Positions 1 through 5,914 of a DNA stretch of 6,072 bases are shown piece by piece; position 1 is the stretch's first letter; every line of letters begins with the position of its first letter. The position numbers were made by a program, and so were the translations under genes. Below the pieces are notes generated by a model. It made no database searches. It was not told the DNA's origin and saw only the letters and a program-made list of their open reading frames with translations. Source of the DNA: an uncultured Bacteroidales bacterium (lineage in GTDB: Bacteria > Bacteroidota > Bacteroidia > Bacteroidales > Paludibacteraceae); contig USNU01000098.1 of assembly GCA_900556095.1 (NCBI GenBank), positions 1 through 6,072 of the forward strand, given 5' to 3'.

Positions 1-182
1 AAGATACTATCCTTTTCATAAGTCTGTATCGTGTCGTGGTAGTAGCGGGTTACTATGCTGTCCCGATACTCTACACTCGGTAGGCACTCGCAGGTCTTGC
101 AGCCACGGAGTACCCACGCAAGCAGCAGGGCAATAAACACGCAAGCCAACAGGCGAATGATATGTACAGGGTTGATACGCAT
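1..182 (-). CDS. N-terminal part of a membrane-anchored or lipoprotein-like protein, spanin-like candidate
   Basis: Only the first 60 codons are present; the gene continues past base 1. The ATG (182-180) overlaps the previous stop as TAATG. Residues 1-10 are mildly basic, and 9-25 are hydrophobic (IRLLACVFIALLLAWVL), giving one membrane segment or signal peptide. LRGC (25-28) is a poor lipobox because of the Arg, so lipidation at C28 is possible but unproven. CKTCEC gives three cysteines at 28, 31 and 33. After this the protein turns polar and charged (VEYRDSIVTRYYHDTIQTYE, 37-56) with a repeated DSI/DTI pattern, as if starting a periplasmic stalk. Small one-pass or lipidated proteins after tail fibres are often spanins (Rz/Rz1 type) or other lysis proteins. 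No endolysin or holin is in view to confirm this. Confidence 0.6.
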   Translation of the reverse strand, partial: MRINPVHIIRLLACVFIALLLAWVLRGCKTCECLPSVEYRDSIVTRYYHDTIQTYEKDSI

Positions 183-418
183 TACCCCACTACCTCCGCT
201 TGGGTGTCCTCAATATGCGGAGGTTCGGGAGGGTCGGTTGGCTTGTGAGCCTCCTCCCATTCCGTTTTCTCTGCGTCGGTACACTCGTGCCAACTGTCGT
301 CGGCGTTCATTACTTGCGAAGCAAAGGTGCGGCTCTCTATACCATCCTCCGTTACCTCGTCTTTGTAAAGCCAATGCCCTTGACTGGCTTTGTAAATTGT
401 TATCGTTGTTGTCTCCAT
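182..418 (-). CDS. Small acidic phage protein of unknown function
   Basis: A 78-residue protein starting two bases after the fibre stop, so very probably co-translated with it. It begins METTTITIYKA, followed by GHWLYKDE (14-21), a short strand-like start. A WHECTDAEKTEWEEAHKP segment (43-60) and an acidic, proline-rich tail (PTDPPEPPHIEDTQAE) follow. The segment WHE.TDAEK.EWE.AH looks like a short acidic helix. Such small proteins between fibre and lysis genes are common in Bacteroidetes phages, as far as I remember, but I know no function for them. A fibre chaperone or a small tail protein would fit the position. Its TAA overlaps the next start by one base (TAATG, 184-180). Confidence 0.6.
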   Translation of the reverse strand: METTTITIYKASQGHWLYKDEVTEDGIESRTFASQVMNADDSWHECTDAEKTEWEEAHKPTDPPEPPHIEDTQAEVVG

Positions 419-420
419 AA

Positions 421-2253
421 TTACGATGCTTTTGCCACAGACCAGTTAATTCCTGCGATATAACTTGTTACATAACCCCCTATCGGTTGCCCATTATACA
501 CAAAACCGCTCTCGTCGTTAAATATAGCGTCATACACCGTTGCAGACAATGTGAGTGTGAGTTTCGATGTTCCCGTTCTGTCTTGTAACTTGTGGAGTAT
601 GTATTCCACGAAATTCACAAAAAACTGCTCCCTGTTGGTAGTACAACGGTTGGTGTCCTCTATAAGGTCGGTATTGTCGTTCAATGCCTCTGTTGGCTCC
701 CACTTGGGCAATTGTACGTTGATGTCCTGCGTCATCACCGCCTCAAGGTGTATCAAGCGTGGACAATCAAGAAATGCATTGTATCTTGCCTTAGCATAAT
801 TCAGTTTACCTATGATGTATGTCTTAAGATTTGGCATATTGCTGGTAACGTTTCCATTGTATCCCTCGTTCTGTATTAATGTACAACTTGGGACATAGAC
901 ATACTCTAATGCGTGGCAATTAGCAAAAATTGAGGCATTTGAATTTAGATTAAACTTAGGCAGAATGAGCCGCTTTAGGTTAGGAGAGTTGGCAATAACA
1001 TAACCGTGATAATTGATATTTCCACCTTCTGCGGATATTGTCAATAATTTTGGCAGATTGAGTTCTTTTAAAGCAGATGCTCCGATTACACCATTCGATG
1101 AATAACTTCCCCATACTTTTTCTAATAGTGGTGCACTAAACTCCTTTAGTACTGGGCTGTTTACAAACCCACTCCTTGCATTGAAATTATCACCGATGAA
1201 ACCAATGTAACATAATTTAGGTGCATCCACCTTAGTAAGAACTGAACTATTAGCCATTGAGAATGTTGCTCGTACAAGTTGAGGAATATAAATTTCTATC
1301 AATGGTGCTTGAATGTTATTTAAAATAGGGTAAGTACATTCAGTTAGATCAGGGAGATATAGTGCTAGAAGATACTGTGGTCTTTGAAGAAGAGGACTAG
1401 CTATTCTTCGCACCCCAAACTCTACACATTTGTAATCTGAATCATTATTTCCAATGAAATAACCACTGGTGTGGTTAAGAATATTATTTATTCTAACATT
1501 GCGAGGATAACTCGATGTGATATTACCCGCACAGCGAATATCCAACACCGAACTATCATCAAAGACGATAATCTCGTTCAGTCCAATGTTTTTGCTGATG
1601 TTGAGTGCTCCCAAGTCACCTTTTATGGCTATTCGATAGGCAGTGAAATATGAGATGTCAAAGTCGGACTTATTCTCGCCTACCTTAAAGTAACACACGA
1701 TAAAACGATTGGCATGTTTGTCATTATCATCGTGCCACGTGTGCGTGTTCGTACTATCGTAGAAATCACCATCAGAGGTGAGATAAGCGTCTGCATTGAG
1801 CAGGTTCGTGGTGGCATCTATTTTACCGAACTCAAAGGCTACCGCCACGGCATAGTCACTACGGTAGTACTGCTCTGCCACCTCTTCGGCTCGATAGAGA
1901 ATACTATCGTCGAAGTCGTTCATTCGTCTATTGACCACTTGCACCTCTCTCTCGTATGGTGCTACCTTGACCCGCTGCAAGCCGAGGTAGCCGTCGTCGG
2001 GTGTAACGACCTGTTCGATATCAGCAGGGGCGACCTCCTTGGTCTGCAAGCCGCCACGGAGTGTAGGCAGCACTTGTTCCACCAACTGTGCATTCGTTTT
2101 TGCGAGGGTAAGACTTGTCTGTTTGTTTTCAGAGATAGTGGAAGCGTCTCCGAAACCGACAGACATATCAATGCCTTTCTTCGCGCTTTCGCCGATATTA
2201 GGCTCGCCGCCGCCAGTGCCGAAGCCGACAGATATATTCAAGTCTTGGCTCAT
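421..2253 (-). CDS. Tail fibre / receptor-binding protein with BspA-like leucine-rich repeats
   Basis: A 610-residue protein, probably the distal fibre that touches the host surface. The N-terminus is Gly-rich and carries ISVGFG (7-12) and MSVGFG (30-35). A helix (about 45-66) follows, then TKEVAPADIEQVVTPDDGYLGL (residues 71-92, quoted here as motif K-V-P...Q-VTPD-GY-GL), a pattern frequent in phage tail proteins. Residues 104-240 form an unassigned domain containing LTSDGDFYD (158-166) and HTWHDD (171-176). From about 294 to 505 there are nine or so repeats of form -L--h-hP-L, for example YLLALYLPDL, VLTKVDAPKL, VLKEFSAPLL, ALKELNLPKL, NLKRLILPKF. The last 60 residues (LTLTLSATVYDAIF, then GINWSVAKAS) look like the usual end of Bacteroidetes repeat fibres. 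No catalytic site is seen. The repeat-coding part is much lower in GC than its surroundings. A surface adhesin is the alternative, but there is no signal peptide and the operon is phage-like. Confidence 0.75.
   Translation of the reverse strand: MSQDLNISVGFGTGGGEPNIGESAKKGIDMSVGFGDASTISENKQTSLTLAKTNAQLVEQVLPTLRGGLQTKEVAPADIEQVVTPDDGYLGLQRVKVAPYEREVQVVNRRMNDFDDSILYRAEEVAEQYYRSDYAVAVAFEFGKIDATTNLLNADAYLTSDGDFYDSTNTHTWHDDNDKHANRFIVCYFKVGENKSDFDISYFTAYRIAIKGDLGALNISKNIGLNEIIVFDDSSVLDIRCAGNITSSYPRNVRINNILNHTSGYFIGNNDSDYKCVEFGVRRIASPLLQRPQYLLALYLPDLTECTYPILNNIQAPLIEIYIPQLVRATFSMANSSVLTKVDAPKLCYIGFIGDNFNARSGFVNSPVLKEFSAPLLEKVWGSYSSNGVIGASALKELNLPKLLTISAEGGNINYHGYVIANSPNLKRLILPKFNLNSNASIFANCHALEYVYVPSCTLIQNEGYNGNVTSNMPNLKTYIIGKLNYAKARYNAFLDCPRLIHLEAVMTQDINVQLPKWEPTEALNDNTDLIEDTNRCTTNREQFFVNFVEYILHKLQDRTGTSKLTLTLSATVYDAIFNDESGFVYNGQPIGGYVTSYIAGINWSVAKAS
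739..1374 (-). repeat. Leucine-rich repeat block inside the fibre gene
   Basis: Residues 294-505 of the fibre hold about nine degenerate units of roughly 20-32 residues. Each has the core (A/V/N)L--h-hP-L followed by a variable Asn/Ser/Gly-rich segment. The best units are near residues 295-303, 318-326, 338-347, 368-377, 394-403, 425-434, 448-457, 475-484 and 499-507. This spacing and the proline after the strand are typical of BspA-like repeats. The DNA copies are strongly diverged, so it is a protein repeat rather than a recent tandem duplication. Confidence 0.65.
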
Positions 2254-2603
2254 AATTCTGCTTTGATTGGTGAATACTGGATTTCAATGCCCGTTGCCAG
2301 ACTCTTGATGTACACGCTCTCGTCTGTATCGGTGATTATTTGTGCCAAAATATCCATACGCAATGCGCCCTGCATAGTCTTGGTTTTGTCGGACGGAATA
2401 ACACCCGATAATGTCTTTTTATCGGCACTCATTGTTAGATTTGCCTTTTTGCTACTTGTGGTATAATTGCAAAACTTGACAATGTTCGAGATATCGGTAT
2501 AGAGATAAACATCCACACCCGAGAATGCGTCCCATTTCTCTATCGTGCTGATTTCGTTGATAGAGATGTAAAAGTCTATGCTTTCGCCTTGGTATCGTAT
2601 CAT
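2250..2603 (-). CDS. Small beta-rich tail protein, possible baseplate or fibre adaptor
   Basis: A 117-residue protein without signal peptide or membrane segment. It starts with strand-like sequence (IRYQGESIDFYISI, 2-15) and continues with FSGVDVYLYTDISNIVKF (27-44). A Lys/Ser/Thr-rich middle follows (about 48-76, including TLSGVIPSDKTKTM), then LRMDILAQII (81-90) and IEIQYSPI (106-113). The pattern of an early QGE-type strand, a V-YLYTD strand, a 'G.I....T..M..G.L..DI' stretch and a final strand recalls small immunoglobulin-like domains found next to phage baseplate and fibre proteins (BppU N-terminal style). That is remembered resemblance, not a match. Its TGA overlaps the fibre ATG (ATGA, 2253-2250), so the two are probably translated together and may act together. 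I could not assign a firm family. Confidence 0.6.
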   Translation of the reverse strand: MIRYQGESIDFYISINEISTIEKWDAFSGVDVYLYTDISNIVKFCNYTTSSKKANLTMSADKKTLSGVIPSDKTKTMQGALRMDILAQIITDTDESVYIKSLATGIEIQYSPIKAEL

Positions 2604-2620
2604 AGTGCAAAATAGTTAGT

Positions 2621-2650
2621 GAGCGCAGGGACGGTCAAGACCCTGCACCC
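2621..2650 (-). terminator. GC-rich stem-loop after the tail tube gene; possible attenuator
   Basis: In the direction of transcription, GGGTGCAGGG (2650-2641) can pair along its full length with CCCTGCGCTC (2630-2621), with two G-U pairs, around a 10-base loop. It begins seven bases after the stop of the putative tail tube gene, in the only gap of the operon longer than 20 bases. No run of T follows directly; a TTTT occurs only about eight bases later. A full intrinsic terminator is therefore unlikely. A partial terminator or an mRNA 3'-end stabiliser that lowers expression of fibre genes relative to the tail gene is plausible. Confidence 0.45.
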
Positions 2651-2657
2651 GATGTGG

Positions 2658-3245
2658 TTATCCCTGCTTTTCCCAGCAACCCTCGAAATACTTGGCGAGA
2701 GGTGCAAGCGGTGCAATCTCTGCTTTATTTTTCGATTTCCACGTGGCAGTCACGTTCCAAACGACAGCAGATGTAAGGTCTTGCTCTACAGGTGCAATGG
2801 CTTGAATTGTAGCAGGTTTGTCCGAGAAATGGAGCAGCGTTTCCGTGCGCCACATCAACAGCCAATGCTCGTTCTCTGCATGCTCGTAGAAATCCTTGTT
2901 TCCGCTGTAGGACGGGTCTTTGAATGTGAGCGTGTGGAGGTAGCCAAGCAATCGAGTTTCCTCGTCTCCATAGCCGTCTCCTGTCTGCGCTGCGCCACCG
3001 TCATACGTTCCTGTGGTTTCGCTGATGATGTGTATCTTTCCCGATTCCACGAGGCTCTCGAACAGCGTCTCTGCATTTTGCTCCTTGCTGCTGTTCTTGA
3101 GAGCGTCAATGAGTTCGGTCAAGTCTGTAGAACCGTCCACAAGAGCGACACCACGAATACGACCAAGTTCACGACCACAAGGGTCGCAGGTGTGGATGAG
3201 GCTCTCTCCGGAAGCCACCCCACAAGTTATACGTTGTAACGACAT
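2658..3245 (-). CDS. Probable major tail (tube) protein
   Basis: A 195-residue soluble protein from the ATG at 3245. The first half has a Gly-rich N-terminal region (GRIRGVALVDGS, 28-39), a charged helix (about 40-68), and a strand segment KIHIISETTGTY (70-81). An acidic glycine loop follows (GDGYGDEETR, 88-97), then alternating-strand sequence with many aromatics (LLGYLHTLTF, then HWLLMWRTETLLHF). Length, predicted beta content, position after the terminator-like gene, and a capsid-like strong leader all fit a tail tube subunit. Unusual are the cysteines near the N-terminus (C8, C20, C23, including CDPC) and C190 near the end. There is no signal peptide. No tape-measure gene follows, which weakens the assignment; another abundant tail or neck protein is possible. 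TAA at 2660-2658 precedes a stem-loop gap. Confidence 0.5.
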   Translation of the reverse strand: MSLQRITCGVASGESLIHTCDPCGRELGRIRGVALVDGSTDLTELIDALKNSSKEQNAETLFESLVESGKIHIISETTGTYDGGAAQTGDGYGDEETRLLGYLHTLTFKDPSYSGNKDFYEHAENEHWLLMWRTETLLHFSDKPATIQAIAPVEQDLTSAVVWNVTATWKSKNKAEIAPLAPLAKYFEGCWEKQG

Positions 3246-3270
3246 AGTTGTTATTTGTTTTAGTTGCACC
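3246..3270 (-). promoter_or_regulatory. A-rich translation leader of the putative tail tube gene
   Basis: Read in the gene's direction, the bases before the ATG at 3245 contain TAAAACAAA, then TAACAACT next to the ATG, with another GCAACT just upstream. This closely matches the capsid leader (TAAAACAAA, then GCAACT, then ATG). It overlaps the stop codon of the preceding gene. It decides the start at 3245 over an in-frame ATG at 3269, which would lie before the leader and inside the preceding gene. Confidence 0.5.
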
Positions 3271-3772
3271 CTGCATTGTAGGTGCTTGTTATACGATAAT
3301 TGATTTTGAATAGGTAGTACTTCGGGGACATAAAGTATGTAACACCCACGTACTCCGAAGCGAATATCTGCAGCATATTAAAATCGCTGCGCGAGAGCGT
3401 GCATTTGTCCGTAAAGGCAATGGCTTTGCGGGCTATACGTTCCATCTCGAACGGCGACAGACACTTGCGTTTGCCAAATACTATGAGCGACATATCCGCT
3501 GTTTCCGTATATCCGTTATGGCTACCGAATGAAGAGGTGTTGTCTTCTTGGAATGATATGTCGTTCAGTCTGTGGTAAAGCGTAATGTCGTGCTTGTCGG
3601 TCTCACCATAGACATCTATGCACTCGCCGGTCTGCAGTATCAATGCGGGGAACGTGATGTCCTCGTCTCCACGCACGGCGATAGATTCTGCAAGCGTGTA
3701 GGCTTTGAGGTCATGTTCGCCATGCAGCAAGTCTGCTATGGTGTCGTTGATATGTGCAATGCTGTCTATCAT
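3260..3772 (-). CDS. Probable tail-terminator-like (neck) protein
   Basis: I place the start at 3772, where ATG overlaps the previous gene's TGA as ATGA. The longer open frame from 3874 would add 34 Arg/Cys-rich residues that are only a shadow of the preceding gene. The product is 170 residues, with an N-terminal helix (MIDSIAHINDTIADLL, 1-16) and then mixed strands: FPALILQTGECIDVY at 41-55, ITLYHRLNDISF at 63-74, MSLIVFGKRK at 94-103. The LSPFEMERIARKA helix (105-117) and further strands follow. A helix followed by beta-rich sequence at this point, just before the putative tail tube gene, suits a tail-terminator protein that caps the tube and meets the head. No motif proves this; it could be another minor neck protein. 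Its TAA (3262-3260) lies inside the A-rich leader of the next gene, 14 bases before that start. Confidence 0.5.
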   Translation of the reverse strand: MIDSIAHINDTIADLLHGEHDLKAYTLAESIAVRGDEDITFPALILQTGECIDVYGETDKHDITLYHRLNDISFQEDNTSSFGSHNGYTETADMSLIVFGKRKCLSPFEMERIARKAIAFTDKCTLSRSDFNMLQIFASEYVGVTYFMSPKYYLFKINYRITSTYNAGCN

Positions 3773-4209
3773 GAAGCGCAATATTTGGCAATAAAGTCGT
3801 CTGCAATCTGTTTGACAAGTGCGCGTTCTTCGGCTGTAGGTGCAAAGATAGGTTTCTTGTACGTGTCTTCGCACCAGCGGGCTTTCTGCATACTCTCCAT
3901 AGTATTGAAGCCTATGCCGTAACCGTTCTCAATCGGATACACCTCGTAACTGTCTTCCAACGCTCGCGTGAGCGACAGAATGACCTTGTTGTCCGTACCT
4001 CGTTTGGCTTTGATACGCGCACGAATATACGCAGGCGTGTATGTACCAATGGGTGTGCCGTTGCTGTCCTTGCCTTGCACGTGAATACGGTCGCGCATAG
4101 CAGCCATAAGCGTGACGGCTTGCAGGCGCGTCATCTTATCCCGCTGCATCTCCGTCAATTTGAGATTGACGGTGGCAAGCACTGTCGGTAGGTTGGTGGA
4201 ATAGGTCAT
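3769..4209 (-). CDS. Probable HK97 gp10-like neck / tail-completion protein
   Basis: The reading frame is open further upstream, but I choose the ATG at 4209. It forms an ATGA overlap with the preceding stop, and the upstream extension is Arg/Pro-rich out-of-frame sequence of the connector gene. The resulting 146 residues resemble the gp10-like / Mu virion-morphogenesis group. A helical N-terminus with repeated charged residues (MQRDKMTRLQ at 21-30) precedes a loop typical of such proteins (GKDSNGTPIGTYTPAYIRAR, about 46-65). Then comes the segment ILSLTRALEDSYEV (77-90), like the LTGxLRxS motif of that family, and IFAPTAEE (121-128) near the end. These proteins act at the head-tail joint or tail completion. 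Position between a connector-like and a terminator-like gene agrees. The start codon is well supported, the family moderately. Confidence 0.6.
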   Translation of the reverse strand: MTYSTNLPTVLATVNLKLTEMQRDKMTRLQAVTLMAAMRDRIHVQGKDSNGTPIGTYTPAYIRARIKAKRGTDNKVILSLTRALEDSYEVYPIENGYGIGFNTMESMQKARWCEDTYKKPIFAPTAEERALVKQIADDFIAKYCAS

Positions 4210-4727
4210 AGGATAGGTGTTCCAAAGGTGATGAGTTGGTGCGGTTCGGGGTGTTCGTCTTCGCCGAAGCACTCGGAGGCGTGTATGTCGATACTGTTGA
4301 CCGCCGTGGAGAGTTCCTTGGCGAACTGGTCTTCAAAGTAGGCACGCAGTTCCTTGGGCTTGTTTCGGTCAATGGTGGCGGCATTGATACGCGATGACGC
4401 ACGGCGTGTGAGCATAAGTTCCGCCCCAAGGAGATACCACAATGCTGTTGCGAGTATCTCCTTGTTGCTTAAAATCAAACATTCACAAACCTTTATATCT
4501 GTAACCTTATGGCACTTATTGACTTCAGCAATGAAGAGCGTGCGGAACTTGAGAATACCTCTTTCTTCTACACGCGACCAAGTATCGACTTCGTCTTCGC
4601 CTTGGCGTGCGATATCCTCGAGTACTGACAAGGTTATATCGGGCAGCGCGTCCACATACAACCCACTTGGGGCTTGTGCAGACCCACCACTCAATAATCC
4701 GATATAGCCTTTCAGTTCGTTGAGCAT
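4206..4727 (-). CDS. Probable head-tail connector (adaptor) protein
   Basis: A 173-residue soluble protein placed directly after the probable capsid gene, where siphophages usually encode the adaptor that docks on the portal ring (HK97 gp6 / SPP1 gp15 type). A short N-terminal stretch with SGLYVDALPDIT at 21-32 leads into a largely helical body (about 33-145), including KEILATALWYLLGAELML at 89-106. This fits the all-helical adaptor fold. The C-terminal 30 residues are acidic and His/Pro-rich. Four cysteines are present (72, 81, 83, 153). The ATG at 4727 is 12 bases after the capsid stop. AAGG lies four bases before it, close for a Shine-Dalgarno, so its role is unclear. The TGA overlaps the next gene's start as ATGA (4209-4206), implying coupled translation. 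Function is inferred from order, length and helix content; no motif proves it. Confidence 0.55.
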   Translation of the reverse strand: MLNELKGYIGLLSGGSAQAPSGLYVDALPDITLSVLEDIARQGEDEVDTWSRVEERGILKFRTLFIAEVNKCHKVTDIKVCECLILSNKEILATALWYLLGAELMLTRRASSRINAATIDRNKPKELRAYFEDQFAKELSTAVNSIDIHASECFGEDEHPEPHQLITFGTPIL

Positions 4728-4739
4728 ACTACCTTACGT

Positions 4740-5894
4740 TTATTGCGCCTGTGTCTTGGTGGTGAACACCGCGTCAGCAGCAGGCGTAACGGTTGCATTG
4801 TAGTTTGTCTCCTGCTCCTTGGCGATGTAGTGGAATGCGCCGTTGACACCCTTGAGTGTGTCTGTAGCAGCAAATGCATCGGTCGGTGCAGAGAACAAGC
4901 CGTAGTGCTTCGAAACGATGAGTTTCCACCCACGAGGCTGCGTTCCGCCCTTTTCTTTCTCTTCGGGGCAGTCGATGTATTTGAGTTGGCAGTCGAATAC
5001 CAGCGAGGTGAGTGAGCCGTCCAATTCCACAGGTACAGGCAAAGTGAAGAATACGCTGCCGCCTCTCTCGCCTGCAAATGCGCCAACGTAGGCGTTCCAA
5101 TCCACGAAGCCAATAGTTCCCTTGGCGAATGCACCGAAATGGTCTTTACCCCAGCCTGTGATAGTGCGCGGATCGTAGTAGGCATTCAGCGGCAATGCAC
5201 CGATACCCTGTGAATCGGGGTTGGTCTTCAGTTTGTGGAAGATGTCGTAGCGGGTGATAAGACCGTTACCGCAAATAAGCAGGTTGTCGTTCACCTCGTT
5301 GATGATAGCGTCCTCCATCAGTTTGACATAGCCGCTGCTGAAATCAGCCGACTTGCCGAGCGCAAGCGTCTGTGCAGCGGTGGAGAGACTATAAGCAGCG
5401 TTAGCACCCCATTTGGTGGCTTGTGTTGCGATGAGGTTGCTGTCGATTTTGCCAATCAAACCGATGAGTTTGGTCAGCAGAACCTCGTAGAACCCGCGCA
5501 TAAGCGGTGCTTGTTGTGCGTCTCCGAGTGCGAGGGTCTGTACTGCCTCCTCTTGGTACTGGCGCATTTCGTCATCGGAAATGAAGATTCCGATTTTAGA
5601 GAAGAGCGGGTTGGTGATTTCGTACTCTTTCCAATCGGCAGAGAGCGGAGTTTCGCAGTCGTCGGTCGAGGTTACCTCCGATTCGAGACCGCGTTGCAGG
5701 TAGCGCAGTTTGATGTTGCGCTTCAGTCCTTTGCGCAATTCCTCGATATTGTTGATATCGACCATTGCGTTATTCTCCAAAAGGAGACGAAGGAAACCCG
5801 TGGGCGTAAGTTTGAGTTGCGGGTCGTTTTGCTTTGCCACAAGGTTGAGATTCTTGATAGTGGCTTGTGCGAACCCTGTAAGTGTAATAGGCAT
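4740..5894 (-). CDS. Probable major capsid protein
   Basis: This 384-residue protein most likely forms the phage head shell. Support is its position just before a run of connector-like genes, a length usual for HK97-fold capsid proteins, and its make-up. Residues 10-70 look mainly helical with charged patches (EELRKGLKRN at 51-60). Residues 110-200 are helical and Ala/Leu-rich, with QTLALG occurring twice (119-124 and 175-180). A mixed, aromatic-rich C-terminal half follows (WNAYVGAFAGERGG at 266-279, FFTLPVPVEL at 282-291). There is no signal peptide or membrane segment. The start at 5894 has an A-rich leader, and the protein begins MPITLTGF without an obvious long cleaved propeptide. TAA at 4742-4740 is followed 12 bases later by the next gene. 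I did not recognise a diagnostic capsid motif, so the call rests on context and general resemblance to Bacteroidetes phage capsids. Another abundant virion protein is the main alternative. Confidence 0.65.
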   Translation of the reverse strand: MPITLTGFAQATIKNLNLVAKQNDPQLKLTPTGFLRLLLENNAMVDINNIEELRKGLKRNIKLRYLQRGLESEVTSTDDCETPLSADWKEYEITNPLFSKIGIFISDDEMRQYQEEAVQTLALGDAQQAPLMRGFYEVLLTKLIGLIGKIDSNLIATQATKWGANAAYSLSTAAQTLALGKSADFSSGYVKLMEDAIINEVNDNLLICGNGLITRYDIFHKLKTNPDSQGIGALPLNAYYDPRTITGWGKDHFGAFAKGTIGFVDWNAYVGAFAGERGGSVFFTLPVPVELDGSLTSLVFDCQLKYIDCPEEKEKGGTQPRGWKLIVSKHYGLFSAPTDAFAATDTLKGVNGAFHYIAKEQETNYNATVTPAADAVFTTKTQAQ

Positions 5895-5914
5895 AGTTGC
5901 TTTGTTTTAAGAGT
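5895..5914 (-). promoter_or_regulatory. A-rich translation leader of the capsid gene
   Basis: The gap between the upstream stop and the capsid ATG reads, in the gene's direction, TTAAAACAAAGCAACT directly before ATG (5910 to 5895). There is no GGAGG-like Shine-Dalgarno. A-rich, G-poor leaders are typical of strongly translated Bacteroidetes genes. The core TAAAACAAA and the final CAACT also occur in front of the putative tail tube gene at 3245, which supports both start choices. The role as a ribosome-loading leader is inferred. Confidence 0.5.

Noticed and set aside
55..463. Plus-strand open frames at 55-420 and 200-463
   Set aside because: They lie opposite the small acidic gene and the membrane protein, show no domains, and run across the gene junctions. 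The minus-strand TAATTATG and TAATG junctions support the other strand.
1714..2466. 250-codon open frame on the plus strand
   Set aside because: It runs antisense across the fibre gene and its upstream partner, has no recognisable domain, and lacks the composition of a real protein. The minus-strand genes here join cleanly by an ATGA overlap.
2604..2640. Promoter-like TTGACC (2638-2633) and TATTTTG (2614-2608) on the minus strand before the 117-residue gene
   Set aside because: The spacing resembles sigma-70, which is not informative for a Bacteroidetes host. TATTTTG misses the TAnnTTTG element by one base, and it lies only four bases before the ATG, leaving no leader. It also overlaps the stem-loop.
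3773..3874. Upstream extension of the terminator-like gene to 3874
   Set aside because: The added 34 residues are Arg/Cys-rich and are the out-of-frame shadow of the preceding gene. The ATGA overlap at 3772 is the natural start.
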